From: CAZWVM01 sp964637705
Lineage (GTDB): Bacteria; UBA8481
DNA: 64,000 nucleotides
Direction: 5' to 3'
Assembly (NCBI GenBank): GCA_964637705.1
Contig: CAZWVM010000002.1
Span: forward strand, 7,846 to 71,845
Positions 49,339-57,943 of the stretch are shown here, in pieces. How positions within the stretch are numbered: the first letter of the stretch is position 1; every line of letters starts with the position of its first letter. The position numbers were made by a program, and so were the translations under genes. A model generated the notes under the pieces. The model saw only the letters and a list, made by a program, of their open reading frames with translations. It made no database searches and was not told the DNA's origin.

Positions 49339-50646
49339 CTATTCTAGCAGGCCGCCGTCGGTTCCGACAGCCGGGTAGGACGGCGCAGCCTGTCTTCGGA
49401 TCAGTTCGCGGGCCTCGTCCCGCATCGTCGGAACGCGAAGGGCGAAGAAGCCGGCGCCGACCAGGCAGACAAGCGCCCCGAGCCCGGCGGTCGTCGGGGC
49501 GCCGAGGGGCTCGGAGAGGGCCCCGGCGAGAAGGGCCCCGAAAGGGGTGATCCCGAGAAAGACCATGGAGTAGACCGACATGACCCTTCCCCGCAGGCGG
49601 TCCGGGACCATCGACTGGATCAGGGTGTTGGAGGAGGAGATCTGGATCATCATGCAGAAACTGGCGGGGAGGAGGAAGAACCAGGAGAGCCAGAAACTGC
49701 GGGAGAGCGAGAAGAGAAAGAGACTCACGCTGAATCCGGCCGCGGCCGCGGCGACCCAGTGGCCCAGCCCCCGGACATCCCCGCGGGCAGCCATGGTCAA
49801 CGCTCCGAGGAAGGCCCCGATGCCGGTCGCGGTCATGAGAATTCCCAGGCCCTCGGCGCCCACGCCGAGCACGCGGTCGGCGAAGATCGGCATGAGAACG
49901 TGGTAGGGGAGGCCGATCAGGGAGACGAGCCCGAGAAGCATGAGGAGCGCGCGGATCGGTGCCGCGCCGCGCACGAAATCGAGCCCCTCGCGGAACTCGG
50001 CCAGGGCGGAGGCGCGCGACGCCGCGCCCACCGCGCACCGGGTGCGCATGAACGAGAGGCCGGCGAGGACGGCCAGGAAGCTGACGCCGTTGATGAGGAA
50101 ACACCAGCCTTCGCCGATCCACCCGACGAGGAGACCGGCCACGGCCGGCCCCACGATGCGGGCTCCGTTGAAGAGCGAGGAATTCAGGGCGATCGCGTTC
50201 ATCAGGTTCTCTTTTCCGACCATGTCGGAGAGAAAGGCCTGGCGGCAGGGAATGTCGATGCCGTTGATGATGCCGCCCAGCGCGGACAGGACGAGGATGT
50301 GCCAGATCCGGACCGCTCCGCCCAGGACGAGGCCCGCCAGGAGGAAAGCGAGGATCATCTGCAGGGTCTGGGTGGCCATGATGACGCGGCGCCTGTCGTG
50401 GCGGTCGGCCAGGATGCCGCCCCAGGGGGCGACCAGGAGCACCGGCGCCTGCCCGATGAAACCGACGACCCCGAGCAGAAACGAGGATCCGGTCAGGCGG
50501 TAGACGAGCCAGGCCTGGGCCACGGTCTGCATCCACGAACCGACGAGCGAGATGAGCTGGCCCGTTACAAAGAGGCGGAAGTCCCGGTGCTCGAGCGAGC
50601 GAAAGGTCGGAGGGAGTCGATATCGCGCATGAGCCGGGGCGTGCAT
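49339..50646 (-). CDS. MFS efflux transporter (MFS_3/DHA3-like)
   Basis: A 435-residue protein with twelve membrane helices. RSLEHRDFRLFVTGQLISLVGSWMQTVAQAWLVY and GGILADRHDRRRVIM (the MFS loop 2-3 motif) identify the enterobactin-exporter/MFS_3 group. It probably exports a small molecule in exchange for protons. It is followed by the radical SAM gene, so a product made by that enzyme could be the substrate; this is a guess. The start is 150 bases from divergent nrfH, with the large palindrome at 50720-50749 between. Confidence 0.9.
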   Translation of the reverse strand: MHAPAHARYRLPPTFRSLEHRDFRLFVTGQLISLVGSWMQTVAQAWLVYRLTGSSFLLGVVGFIGQAPVLLVAPWGGILADRHDRRRVIMATQTLQMILAFLLAGLVLGGAVRIWHILVLSALGGIINGIDIPCRQAFLSDMVGKENLMNAIALNSSLFNGARIVGPAVAGLLVGWIGEGWCFLINGVSFLAVLAGLSFMRTRCAVGAASRASALAEFREGLDFVRGAAPIRALLMLLGLVSLIGLPYHVLMPIFADRVLGVGAEGLGILMTATGIGAFLGALTMAARGDVRGLGHWVAAAAAGFSVSLFLFSLSRSFWLSWFFLLPASFCMMIQISSSNTLIQSMVPDRLRGRVMSVYSMVFLGITPFGALLAGALSEPLGAPTTAGLGALVCLVGAGFFALRVPTMRDEARELIRRQAAPSYPAVGTDGGLLE

Positions 50647-50719
50647 CGGAGAAGTCTATCACGGCGTGCCGGGTGGAGCGCGAGAGGAATGCCGGGAAGG
50701 GATCCGAAGGCGCGGCGGA

Positions 50720-50749
50720 GACGTTTCTTGACCTCGGTCAAGAAACGTC
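50720..50749. promoter_or_regulatory. Perfect 30-bp palindrome with Crp/FNR-type core upstream of nrfH
   Basis: Fourteen-base arms are perfect inverse complements around a central TC. The core TTGACCTCGGTCAA (50728-50741) fits the Crp/FNR-family pattern TTGAC-N4-GTCAA and resembles HcpR/DNR-type sites linked to nitrite and NO response. Its centre is 62 bases before the nrfH ATG; class II spacing (-41.5) would put transcription start near 50776, leaving a 20-base leader. No regulator of this family is encoded in the window. Confidence 0.72.
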
Positions 50750-50796
50750 GAGATGGGGGCTTGATGGAGGCGGGCTTGCGGGCGTAACTTGAGGGC

Positions 50797-51375
50797 ATGG
50801 AAGATCGACGGGGAGGGGATCACGGGTACGCTCGATGGGTAACCTGGATCCTGCTGGAAAATCTGCCGCGCGCCTGGCGCATCGCGATTTTCCTGGCGCT
50901 CGGCGCGGCCGCCGGCACGGGCGCGGCCGTCGCCCGGATCTCCCGCGCCGTATCCTATCTCTCCGACGAGCCTTCAACCTGCATGAACTGCCATGTCATG
51001 ACGGATGCGCACGCGACGTGGGAACGGGGCAGCCACGGCCGCGTGGCGGTCTGCGTGGATTGCCATGTTCCTCACACGAACCCGGTGGCGGCCTACGCCT
51101 TCAAGGGGCAGGACGGGATGAGGCACTCCTACGTCTTCACTTTCCGCCTCGAGCCGCAGGTCCTGAGGCTCAACGAGGCCGCGAGGCCGGTGGTGCAGGA
51201 GAACTGCCTTCGCTGTCATGCGGACCTCTTCCAGATGGTGAGGCTCGCGTCACAGAGCGAGCGCGCCTGCTGGGACTGCCATGACAACGCGCACGGTGCC
51301 GTGCAGAGCCTCTCGGCTTCGCCCGAAACCCTGCGGCCGCGCCTGCCGGACGCCGGTTGGAGTTGGTTGAAATGA
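50797..51375 (+). CDS. nrfH: NrfH, tetrahaem quinol dehydrogenase of nitrite reductase
   Basis: A 192-residue NapC/NirT protein. A single N-terminal helix (about 26-46, AWRIAIFLALGAAAGTGAAVA) precedes four CxxCH sites: CMNCHVM, CVDCH, CLRCH and CWDCH. The methionine after the first site (CxxCHxM) is the unusual haem 1 ligand of NrfH. It oxidises menaquinol and hands electrons to NrfA on the periplasmic face. It lies 34 bases before nrfA and behind the palindrome at 50720-50749. The N-terminus is a little longer than average. Confidence 0.95.
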   Translation: MEDRRGGDHGYARWVTWILLENLPRAWRIAIFLALGAAAGTGAAVARISRAVSYLSDEPSTCMNCHVMTDAHATWERGSHGRVAVCVDCHVPHTNPVAAYAFKGQDGMRHSYVFTFRLEPQVLRLNEAARPVVQENCLRCHADLFQMVRLASQSERACWDCHDNAHGAVQSLSASPETLRPRLPDAGWSWLK

Positions 51376-51409
51376 CGAGGATCCGTTTCGCGATCGAAGG
51401 AGGAAGACG

Positions 51410-52825
51410 ATGAAGGAATCGAACGCACAGGACACCACGAAGACGATGCCCCGCTGGGTCGGTCCCGCGCTCTTCGTGCTCTCGGCCGGCGTCGTATTTC
51501 TCCTCGCCCTGCTCGCCGTCTCGATCATGGAGCGGCGCTGGGAGGCGCAGAGGCCGGCGATGGCCCTCGCCCCGATCGGCGAATGGGAGACGGACAACGC
51601 CGCGTGGGGCCGTAATTATCCGCGCGAGTACGATTCCTGGCGTCAGACCGAGATCGACAACACCCGGACGAAGTTCGGCGGAGCATTTCCCCGCGACTAT
51701 CTCGACGAGAACCCGCGCCTCTGCATCCTCTTCGCGGGCTACGGCTTCAGCAAGGACTACCGCCAGGCGCGGGGGCATTTCCACTCGGTCACCGACGTGA
51801 CCTCCACGCTCCGCGTCAACGATTCCACCGTGGCGACCTGCTGGACCTGCAAGAGCCCGGACGTGCCGCGCCTCATGCACGAGGCGGGTTCGCCCGCGGC
51901 CTTCTACAACCGTCGCTTCATGGACCTCAAGGGCGAGATCACCAACGCCATCGGGTGCCTCGACTGCCACGATCCGGGCGACATGACCCTGAACATCAGC
52001 CGCCCGGCCCTCACCGAGGCCTACCAGGCCCGGGGACTCGAGATCGGCCGCTCCACTCACCAGGAGATGCGGGCTCTCGTCTGCGCCCAGTGCCACGTTG
52101 AGTACTACTTCAAGGATACGACCTACCTCACCTTCCCCTGGCAGAAGGGCATGACCGTCGAGGATATGATCGCCTATTACGACGAGATGAACTTCACCGA
52201 CTGGGTGCACCCCGTCTCGGGCACGCCCATGCTCAAGGCCCAGCACCCCGATTTCGAGCTCTGGTCCACCGGCGTCCACGCCTTCCGCGGCGTGACCTGC
52301 GCCGACTGCCACATGCCTTATCGTTCCGAAGGCGGCGTGAAGTTCACGGACCACCGCGTCCAGAGCCCCCTGGAGAACATCGCGAATTCCTGCGGCGTCT
52401 GCCATCGCTGGAGCGAGGCCGAGATCCGGTCGCGCGTCGAGTCGATCCAGACGAAGGTCTTCGACCTGCGCACGGCCGCCGAGGACGCGCTCGCCCGGGC
52501 TCATTTCGACGTCGCGGCGGCCGCGCAGGCGGGCGTCTCGGCGGACGCCCTCGCCCGCGTTCGAAAGGATCTTCGCCACGCCCAGTTCCGCTGGGACTAC
52601 GTCGCAGCCTCCAACGGCATGGGCTTCCACTCGCCGCAGGAATCGATGCGCATCCTCGGTGATGCGGTGAACGGCGCCCAGCAGATCCGCATTTCCGTCG
52701 CGCGGCTCCTGGCCGCCCGGGGCATCTCGGCCGAGCCGAAGTACCCCGACATCGCGACCCGGGAAAAGGCCTTCGGCGTGGCCAAGGCCTTCGTCGAGAA
52801 TCATCCGCCGCGCCTCCTTGACTGA
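51410..52825 (+). CDS. nrfA: NrfA, pentahaem ammonia-forming cytochrome c nitrite reductase
   Basis: A 471-residue enzyme that reduces nitrite to ammonium with six electrons. The active-site haem has the lysine-ligated CWTCK motif; four CxxCH follow (CLDCH, CAQCH, CADCH, CGVCH). Catalytic neighbours are visible: the tyrosine in CAQCHVEYYF, the histidine in KAQHPDFE, and CADCHMPYRSEGGVKFTDH. The N-terminal helix (about 15-40) has no obvious cleavage site, so NrfA may stay membrane-anchored. It forms an operon with nrfH. AGGAGGAAGACG precedes the ATG. Confidence 0.97.
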   Translation: MKESNAQDTTKTMPRWVGPALFVLSAGVVFLLALLAVSIMERRWEAQRPAMALAPIGEWETDNAAWGRNYPREYDSWRQTEIDNTRTKFGGAFPRDYLDENPRLCILFAGYGFSKDYRQARGHFHSVTDVTSTLRVNDSTVATCWTCKSPDVPRLMHEAGSPAAFYNRRFMDLKGEITNAIGCLDCHDPGDMTLNISRPALTEAYQARGLEIGRSTHQEMRALVCAQCHVEYYFKDTTYLTFPWQKGMTVEDMIAYYDEMNFTDWVHPVSGTPMLKAQHPDFELWSTGVHAFRGVTCADCHMPYRSEGGVKFTDHRVQSPLENIANSCGVCHRWSEAEIRSRVESIQTKVFDLRTAAEDALARAHFDVAAAAQAGVSADALARVRKDLRHAQFRWDYVAASNGMGFHSPQESMRILGDAVNGAQQIRISVARLLAARGISAEPKYPDIATREKAFGVAKAFVENHPPRLLD

Positions 52826-52847
52826 GATCGACTGTCGCGGGTGCCCA

Positions 52848-52937
52848 GGAAAAGGGGACATTCTACTTTTCCCATGTCGACCGGGTTCCATTATGAGGGT
52901 CCAAAAATAAAGGTGAATGTCCCTATTTTTCCCAAGG
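52848..52937. repeat. REPIN-like pair of inverted repeats
   Basis: Two related AT-rich units face each other in the gap after nrfA: GGAAAAGGGGACATTCTAC at 52848, ending TTTTCCC at 52873, and, on the opposite strand, GGGAAAAATAGGGACATTC starting at 52933, read back to about 52901. They share GGGAAAA, GGGACATTC and TTTT. The intervening 27 bases are unrelated. The form, inverted short units in a gap of a GC-rich genome, matches REP/REPIN elements mobilised by RAYT-type Y1 transposases. No transposase is present here. Confidence 0.65.
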
Positions 52938-52992
52938 ATCTGGACAGCCCGCGGAGAAAGAGGGAGACTCGGCGTCTCGGGGGTCGGTGGCC

Positions 52993-55296
52993 ATGAAGGC
53001 GTCGCGGCTCAGTCTCTGGTTGATCGGCGGTATCGTCCTGGTCGCGCTCGGCGTGACGTGGGTGGGATGGGATCGCATCGCGGGTCCGAAGCGGACTGCC
53101 GCCGCTCCGCTCCAGGATCCCGTGCTCGAATGGCTTCGCCAGCACCAGGGTGCCGGATGCCTCCTCGCCTCCGACGAGAAGACCGGCAACGCCTACACCT
53201 ACGACCAGGCCCTTGCCGCCATCGCCTTCGTATCGCTCGGCGAACCGGAACGGGCGCGCCGCATCCTCGAGGAATTCGAACGGCTGGCCGCTCCGCCGTT
53301 CAAAGGCTACTGCGACTTTTACCCCGTTGACGGTCACCTCGAGCCTGACGCGCGCGCGGGCGGCCCGAACGCCTGGATCCTCCTCGCGATCAATCTCTAC
53401 ACCCAGAAGACCGGCGATCCCTCCTTCCTGCCCCTCGCACGGACCATCGCGGACTGGCTCCTGACCCTGCAGACCCGCGAGGGCGGCATCGCGGGCGGGT
53501 TTGGCAAGTGGGGCCAGCCCATGGACTGGGTCGCGACCGAGCACAACCTCGATGCCGTCGCGGCCTTCCGGGATCTCGCGACCCTGACGGGTGAAGAGAA
53601 ATACCGGGCCGCCGCGGTCCGCATCCTCGCTTGGCTATTGAAGGAACCGTATTCGTCGCGACTGCCTCATCCCGCGAACGGCCGCCAGGATCCCAATTAC
53701 GCCACGGACCTCTCGAGCTGGGGCGTCCTGGCCCTGGGCGCCCGGATGACGCCCGTCCTCGATCATGCCGAACGCATGGCGCTCAACAGCCGGACCTATC
53801 TCGACCGCCAGGTCACGGGCTTCGACTTCGGCGGAGCCTATGGAGACACGACCTGGCCGGACCGCGACGCGGTCTGGTTCGAAGGAACCGGCCAGATGGT
53901 CTGCGCATACCAGCTCGCGGGGAGGAAGAACGAGGCCGAGCGCTATCTCGCGTCGCTCACGGAGGCCCTGACGCCCAGCGCGAATTACGTCGGGACCACG
54001 GGTCTGCCATACGCCTCCAACCCGGGTACTCCGCCCTACGCCGGGTGGGTCATGCCCTCCGACCGCCTCTGCGTCTCCTCTTCCGCCTGGTATCTCTTCG
54101 CCCGCTACGGGATCAATCCCTTCTGCGCTTATCCCAGCACCGAGTCGGCGAACGAAACCCTCTTCGCGCTCCTGCCCCTGGTGCCCTCCGATGCGTCGGC
54201 GCCGCTCCTCGACGATTTCGCGAATCTCTCTTCGCTCGCCCTGGGCGCCTCCTACCGGGCCCGCGGGAGCGCCTCCGCTCGGTGGAAGATCGCGATCGAA
54301 CGGGTTCGCGAGGTTCCGCTCGCGCGCCTGGATTTCCTTCCCAAGGGCGAGACCTGCGTCTACCCGGAGTTCCTGGGCCGCGAGAAGACGGTGCCGCGTG
54401 TCCGCTTCGTGAGGACGTTTGTCGATACCGCGCCCTCTATCGCTCCGTATCGACAGATCGAGATCGAGTTCCATGCGGACGGGTCGCGAAACTGGTTCGC
54501 GCTGGAACAGGTCGGCGGCGGCGGCGAGACCGTGATCGGCCGGTGGCCGCTCGCGCCGGCAGGATGGCGCACCGTCCGGGCGAACCTGGCGCCCGCCGCA
54601 TCGCTGGAAGGTTATGGCCTTCGCATCGAGGGCATGGACATCGTCGGAAGCGTGGTCATGGTTCGAAAAGTGAGATTGTGCGAGGACGCGGCTCCCGCGC
54701 CTCCGCCGGCTCCCGAGCCCCAGCCGATCGTCGACGGTTCCCGGATCCGGCTCACCGGCATGGAGTCGATGAAGGTGGGAACTTCCGGGACCGTCGGGGT
54801 CTACGGCGCGGCCGAAACGGACTGGAAGGTCCCGGGCCCGAAGAGCTGGTTCGTCGCGCCGACCGACACCGAGGGATACGGGCCGGAGTGGCTTCACGAC
54901 GGCCTTCAGAGCTTCCGCATTCTCTGGCGCACGACGCCCGAGTTGAACTGGGGATCGTTCTCGCTGCAGCTCGGCGAGATCGACGAGGCGCGCCGCCGGC
55001 CCGTGCCCATGGATCTCTCGCGCTATCGCCGCCTGGTCTTCTGGGCGCGTGGCGCGAACGGAGGAGAGGCCTTCAAACCGATTCTACGGACCGCTTCGTC
55101 GCCGACACTGAATCCCGACGTCGCGGGCGCGGAGGATCGGGCCGCGGACATCTGGCGCCTTCACGAGATCGATCTCGCCGCGCTTCTGAAGGGGAAAGAG
55201 CCCCGGGTCGAGATGATCGGGCTCGACCTGGATTGCTCCGCGGCGGCCCAAGGGACGGTCTACACCGACGACTGGTGGCTGGAGGAGGGGCGATGA
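52993..55296 (+). CDS. Exported alpha/alpha-barrel (glycoside-hydrolase-like) protein with C-terminal beta-sandwich domains
   Basis: A 767-residue protein with an N-terminal membrane helix (WLIGGIVLVALGVTWVGW). Residues about 45-400 contain helical-hairpin repeats with aromatic/acidic motifs (YTYDQALAAIAFVSLGE, PNAWILLAINLYTQKTGD, NLDAVAAFRDLATLTGEEKY, FEGTGQMVCAYQLAG), the look of an alpha/alpha six-barrel as in several glycoside hydrolases and lyases. Two beta-rich domains follow; the last (about 590-767) is homologous to most of the next protein. No catalytic residues can be assigned. It is probably an envelope protein acting on or binding carbohydrate. Confidence 0.7.
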   Translation: MKASRLSLWLIGGIVLVALGVTWVGWDRIAGPKRTAAAPLQDPVLEWLRQHQGAGCLLASDEKTGNAYTYDQALAAIAFVSLGEPERARRILEEFERLAAPPFKGYCDFYPVDGHLEPDARAGGPNAWILLAINLYTQKTGDPSFLPLARTIADWLLTLQTREGGIAGGFGKWGQPMDWVATEHNLDAVAAFRDLATLTGEEKYRAAAVRILAWLLKEPYSSRLPHPANGRQDPNYATDLSSWGVLALGARMTPVLDHAERMALNSRTYLDRQVTGFDFGGAYGDTTWPDRDAVWFEGTGQMVCAYQLAGRKNEAERYLASLTEALTPSANYVGTTGLPYASNPGTPPYAGWVMPSDRLCVSSSAWYLFARYGINPFCAYPSTESANETLFALLPLVPSDASAPLLDDFANLSSLALGASYRARGSASARWKIAIERVREVPLARLDFLPKGETCVYPEFLGREKTVPRVRFVRTFVDTAPSIAPYRQIEIEFHADGSRNWFALEQVGGGGETVIGRWPLAPAGWRTVRANLAPAASLEGYGLRIEGMDIVGSVVMVRKVRLCEDAAPAPPPAPEPQPIVDGSRIRLTGMESMKVGTSGTVGVYGAAETDWKVPGPKSWFVAPTDTEGYGPEWLHDGLQSFRILWRTTPELNWGSFSLQLGEIDEARRRPVPMDLSRYRRLVFWARGANGGEAFKPILRTASSPTLNPDVAGAEDRAADIWRLHEIDLAALLKGKEPRVEMIGLDLDCSAAAQGTVYTDDWWLEEGR

Positions 55297-56036
55297 AGAG
55301 GATCGTGCGCGGGTTCGGGGTTATGTTTCTCGTCTGCTCCGCCATCTCCTGCGGCGGCCGGCCGGATGCGACGATTCCGCCGGCGCCGCCGGAGATGGCG
55401 GGCGACGCGACGCCGGGCGAGGCGAGCGGCCCGATCATCACGCTCGACGGCGAGTCGGCCGCCGTCGTCGCGCCGCGGGTCGTCGACGCCTCGGGCCGCC
55501 TCGTCGTCTCGGACTTCGAATCGATGGAGATCGCCTTCGGGGGCAGCCTCGGCGTGTATGGCGGCGCGGAACCGAACTGGGACGATCCGGGTCCGAAGAG
55601 TTGGTTCGTCATGCCGGGCGAGCCCGGCTACGGAACGGAATGGGTCCACACCGGACGGCAGAGTTTCCGGATCAAGTGGAAACCGGACGTCGTCGACTGG
55701 GCGAGTTTCGCCATTCTCCTCGGGCCCTTCTTCGAGGGGCAAGCGCGCCCGAAGCCGGCGGATCTCTCGGCATTCCGGACGCTGACCTTCTGGGCGAGAG
55801 GAGAGAAGGGCGGCGAGGAGTTCCAGTTCGTCGCCCGCTCGGCTTCCGCCGCGGATCTCCAGCCCGATCTCAAGGGCCGGACATACCGGGCCAACCCCGA
55901 GTGGACAAGGTACGAGATCGATCTCCAGGAACTCTTCGGAGAGAACCGCCGGATCGAGATGGTGGGGCTGAGGCCGGGGCGGTTGCCCCTGGATCGCGGA
56001 ACGATCTACACCGACGACTGGAGCCTCACCCGGTAG
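55293..56036 (+). CDS. Lipoprotein with carbohydrate-binding-like domain, paralogue of the upstream C-terminus
   Basis: A 247-residue protein with a lipoprotein signal (FGVMFLVCSAISCGG). From about residue 75 it aligns with the last 180 residues of the preceding protein: SLGVYGGAEPNW/TVGVYGAAETDW, PGPKSWFV, YGTEWVHTGRQSFRI/YGPEWLHDGLQSFRI, LTFWARGEKGGE/LVFWARGANGGE, and the closing TIYTDDWSL/TVYTDDWWL. The all-beta pattern suggests a carbohydrate-binding-module-like jelly roll. Its start overlaps the previous stop by 4 bases. Function unknown. Confidence 0.72.
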   Translation: MKRIVRGFGVMFLVCSAISCGGRPDATIPPAPPEMAGDATPGEASGPIITLDGESAAVVAPRVVDASGRLVVSDFESMEIAFGGSLGVYGGAEPNWDDPGPKSWFVMPGEPGYGTEWVHTGRQSFRIKWKPDVVDWASFAILLGPFFEGQARPKPADLSAFRTLTFWARGEKGGEEFQFVARSASAADLQPDLKGRTYRANPEWTRYEIDLQELFGENRRIEMVGLRPGRLPLDRGTIYTDDWSLTR

Positions 56037-56116
56037 CGGTTTTCCGTGACGCTCGGACGCGGATGAGATATGAATAGCCGACGTTCGTGAACCTTCTCCC
56101 GAGGCGAGGATCCATC

Positions 56117-57403
56117 ATGTATTGGCAGAAGAAGGAAGAGACGATGAGCCGGGCGGGGCTGGAGAGACTCCAGGTCGAGCGGCTCAAGGCTTCGATCCGC
56201 CGTTCCCTGAAGAGCCCCTTCTACAAGGCGCGTTTCAAGGAGTGGAAGGTCACGCCGGCGGCGATCAGGAAGTCCACCGACATCCGGCAGTTGCCCTTCA
56301 CGACCCGCGAGGATCTCCAGTCGCAATACCCCTACGGTTTCCTCACCGTGCCGAAGGACGGCCTCAGCCGCGTTCATACCTCCTCCGGGACGACCGGGAA
56401 ACCCAAGGCCGTCTTCTTCACGCGCCGCGACGTGGACACGGCCGCGACGAACATCGCCCGGTGCCTCATCATGACCGGCACCCGCAAGCACGACGTCCTG
56501 CAGAACATGATGACCTACGGCCTCTTCACCGGGGCCCTCGTGATGCATTACGGCGCCGAGAAGATCGGGATGCTCGTCATCCCGGCCGGCCCCGGCAACT
56601 CCGACCGCCAGATCGTGCTCATCCAGGACTTCGGCACGACGACGATCCACATCACGCCGAGCTACGCCCTCTACCTCGCGACGATCCTCGAATCGAAGGG
56701 GCTCGATCCCCGCCGGATGGGTCTGAAGCGCGCCTTCATCGGGGCGGAACCGTATACCGAGGCGACGCGGAGGAAGATCGAGAAGATCTACGGCATGGAC
56801 GTCTACAACTCGTACGGCCTCACGGAGATGAACGGGCCGGGCGTGGCCTTCGAGTGCGAGGAGAAGAGCGGGATGCACCTCTGGGAGGACTCCTACCTCA
56901 TGGAGATCATCGACCCGGCGACCGGCGAGCCCCTGCCGGACGGGGAGGAGGGGGAACTCGTGCTGACGACGCTGACCCGCGAGGCGATGCCGATCTTCCG
57001 CTACCGCACGCGGGACATCACCCGGATCGCCCTCGAGAAGTGTCCGTGCGGCCGCACGCACCGGCGGATCGAGCGGATCACGGGCCGCGCGGACGACATG
57101 TTCATCCTGCGCGGCGTGAACATCTACCCCCAGCAGGTCGAGCGCGTGCTGATGTCGGTGAAGGGCGTGGCGCAGAACTACCTGATCGAGCTGACGGGAC
57201 TGGACGAGATGAAGGTGAAGGTCGAGATCAGCCGCGAACTCTTCGACGGCCGGATCGACCACCTGAGGAAGATCGAGAAGGAGATCGGCGACCGGTTGCG
57301 CTCCGAGATCCTGGTCAAGCCGCGGATCGAGCTCTGCGAGCCGGGCACGCTCCCGGCCTCGGAGGGCAAGGCGAAGCGCGTGTACGACACGCGGAAACTG
57401 TGA
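56117..57403 (+). CDS. paaK: Phenylacetate-CoA ligase-like adenylate-forming enzyme
   Basis: A 428-residue ANL-superfamily enzyme. RLQVERLKASIRRSLKSPFYKAR, the AMP-binding loop HTSSGTTGKPKAVFFT, YNSYGLTEMNGPGVAFECE and the C-terminal hinge ITGRADDMFILRGVNIYPQQVE are those of PaaK. It activates an aryl- or alkyl-carboxylate to its CoA thioester in the cytoplasm. PaaK-like genes next to ACT-domain genes are common in anaerobes in aromatic amino acid/indolepyruvate degradation sets; no oxidoreductase subunits are seen here. ATG 56117 (MYWQKKEE) is taken over 56087 because of family start and GAGGCGAGGA. Confidence 0.92.
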   Translation: MYWQKKEETMSRAGLERLQVERLKASIRRSLKSPFYKARFKEWKVTPAAIRKSTDIRQLPFTTREDLQSQYPYGFLTVPKDGLSRVHTSSGTTGKPKAVFFTRRDVDTAATNIARCLIMTGTRKHDVLQNMMTYGLFTGALVMHYGAEKIGMLVIPAGPGNSDRQIVLIQDFGTTTIHITPSYALYLATILESKGLDPRRMGLKRAFIGAEPYTEATRRKIEKIYGMDVYNSYGLTEMNGPGVAFECEEKSGMHLWEDSYLMEIIDPATGEPLPDGEEGELVLTTLTREAMPIFRYRTRDITRIALEKCPCGRTHRRIERITGRADDMFILRGVNIYPQQVERVLMSVKGVAQNYLIELTGLDEMKVKVEISRELFDGRIDHLRKIEKEIGDRLRSEILVKPRIELCEPGTLPASEGKAKRVYDTRKL

Positions 57404-57413
57404 GGAGGCGACA

Positions 57414-57833
57414 ATGGGCCGGTTGACGCAGATCTCGGTCTTCGCGGAGAACAAGCCGGGGAAACTGGAGCGGATCACGGAGGTCCTGGCGAAGGAGAAG
57501 GTGAACATCCTCGCCATCAACATCGCGTCGTCCGGGGCCTTCGGCGTGATCAAGCTGATCGTGGACAGGCCGGAGAAGGGGCAGAAGGCGCTCGTCGCCG
57601 CCGGGCTCACGGCCTCCCTCGGCGAGGTCCTTGCGGTCGCGATGCCGGAGGACAAGCCGGGCGGGCTTCACAAGGTCGCCCAGGCCCTCACCCGCCACAA
57701 GCTGAACCTGGAGAACGCCTACGTCTTCATCCCGAAGGCGCGCAAGGTCGCGTATCTCCTCGTCGAGGTCGACGACATCGCCCGGGCGCAGAAGCGGCTC
57801 GCGAAGGAGAAACTCTCCTTCTACAAGGGATGA
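57414..57833 (+). CDS. Tandem ACT-domain protein
   Basis: A 139-residue protein made of two ACT modules: LTQISVFAENKPGKLERITEVLAKEKVNI and, from about residue 70, AMPEDKPGGLHKVAQALTRHKLNLENAY (quoted in part: KPGGLHKVAQALTRHKLN). ACT domains bind amino acids or similar acids and regulate metabolism. It starts 10 bases after the CoA-ligase stop, a common pairing, and likely senses the ligase pathway's amino acid. Confidence 0.9.
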   Translation: MGRLTQISVFAENKPGKLERITEVLAKEKVNILAINIASSGAFGVIKLIVDRPEKGQKALVAAGLTASLGEVLAVAMPEDKPGGLHKVAQALTRHKLNLENAYVFIPKARKVAYLLVEVDDIARAQKRLAKEKLSFYKG

Positions 57834-57874
57834 TCCGGCCCGGCCCGGCGATCGGAACTTTATCTCGATTTTCG

Positions 57875-57902
57875 TTGGTGCCCGGGGACCAGACGGTATA
57901 CT
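57875..57902 (+). promoter_or_regulatory. Candidate promoter of the DUF485/actP operon
   Basis: TTGGTG (57875-57880), 16 bases, TATACT (57897-57902). The -10 matches five of six, the -35 three of six. The predicted start near 57909 leaves a 35-base leader with AGGAGGATT ahead of ATG 57944. Confidence 0.42.
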
Positions 57903-57943
57903 CCCGCCAACCCTGACCGACCGGGTCCCCAGGAGGATTCCCC

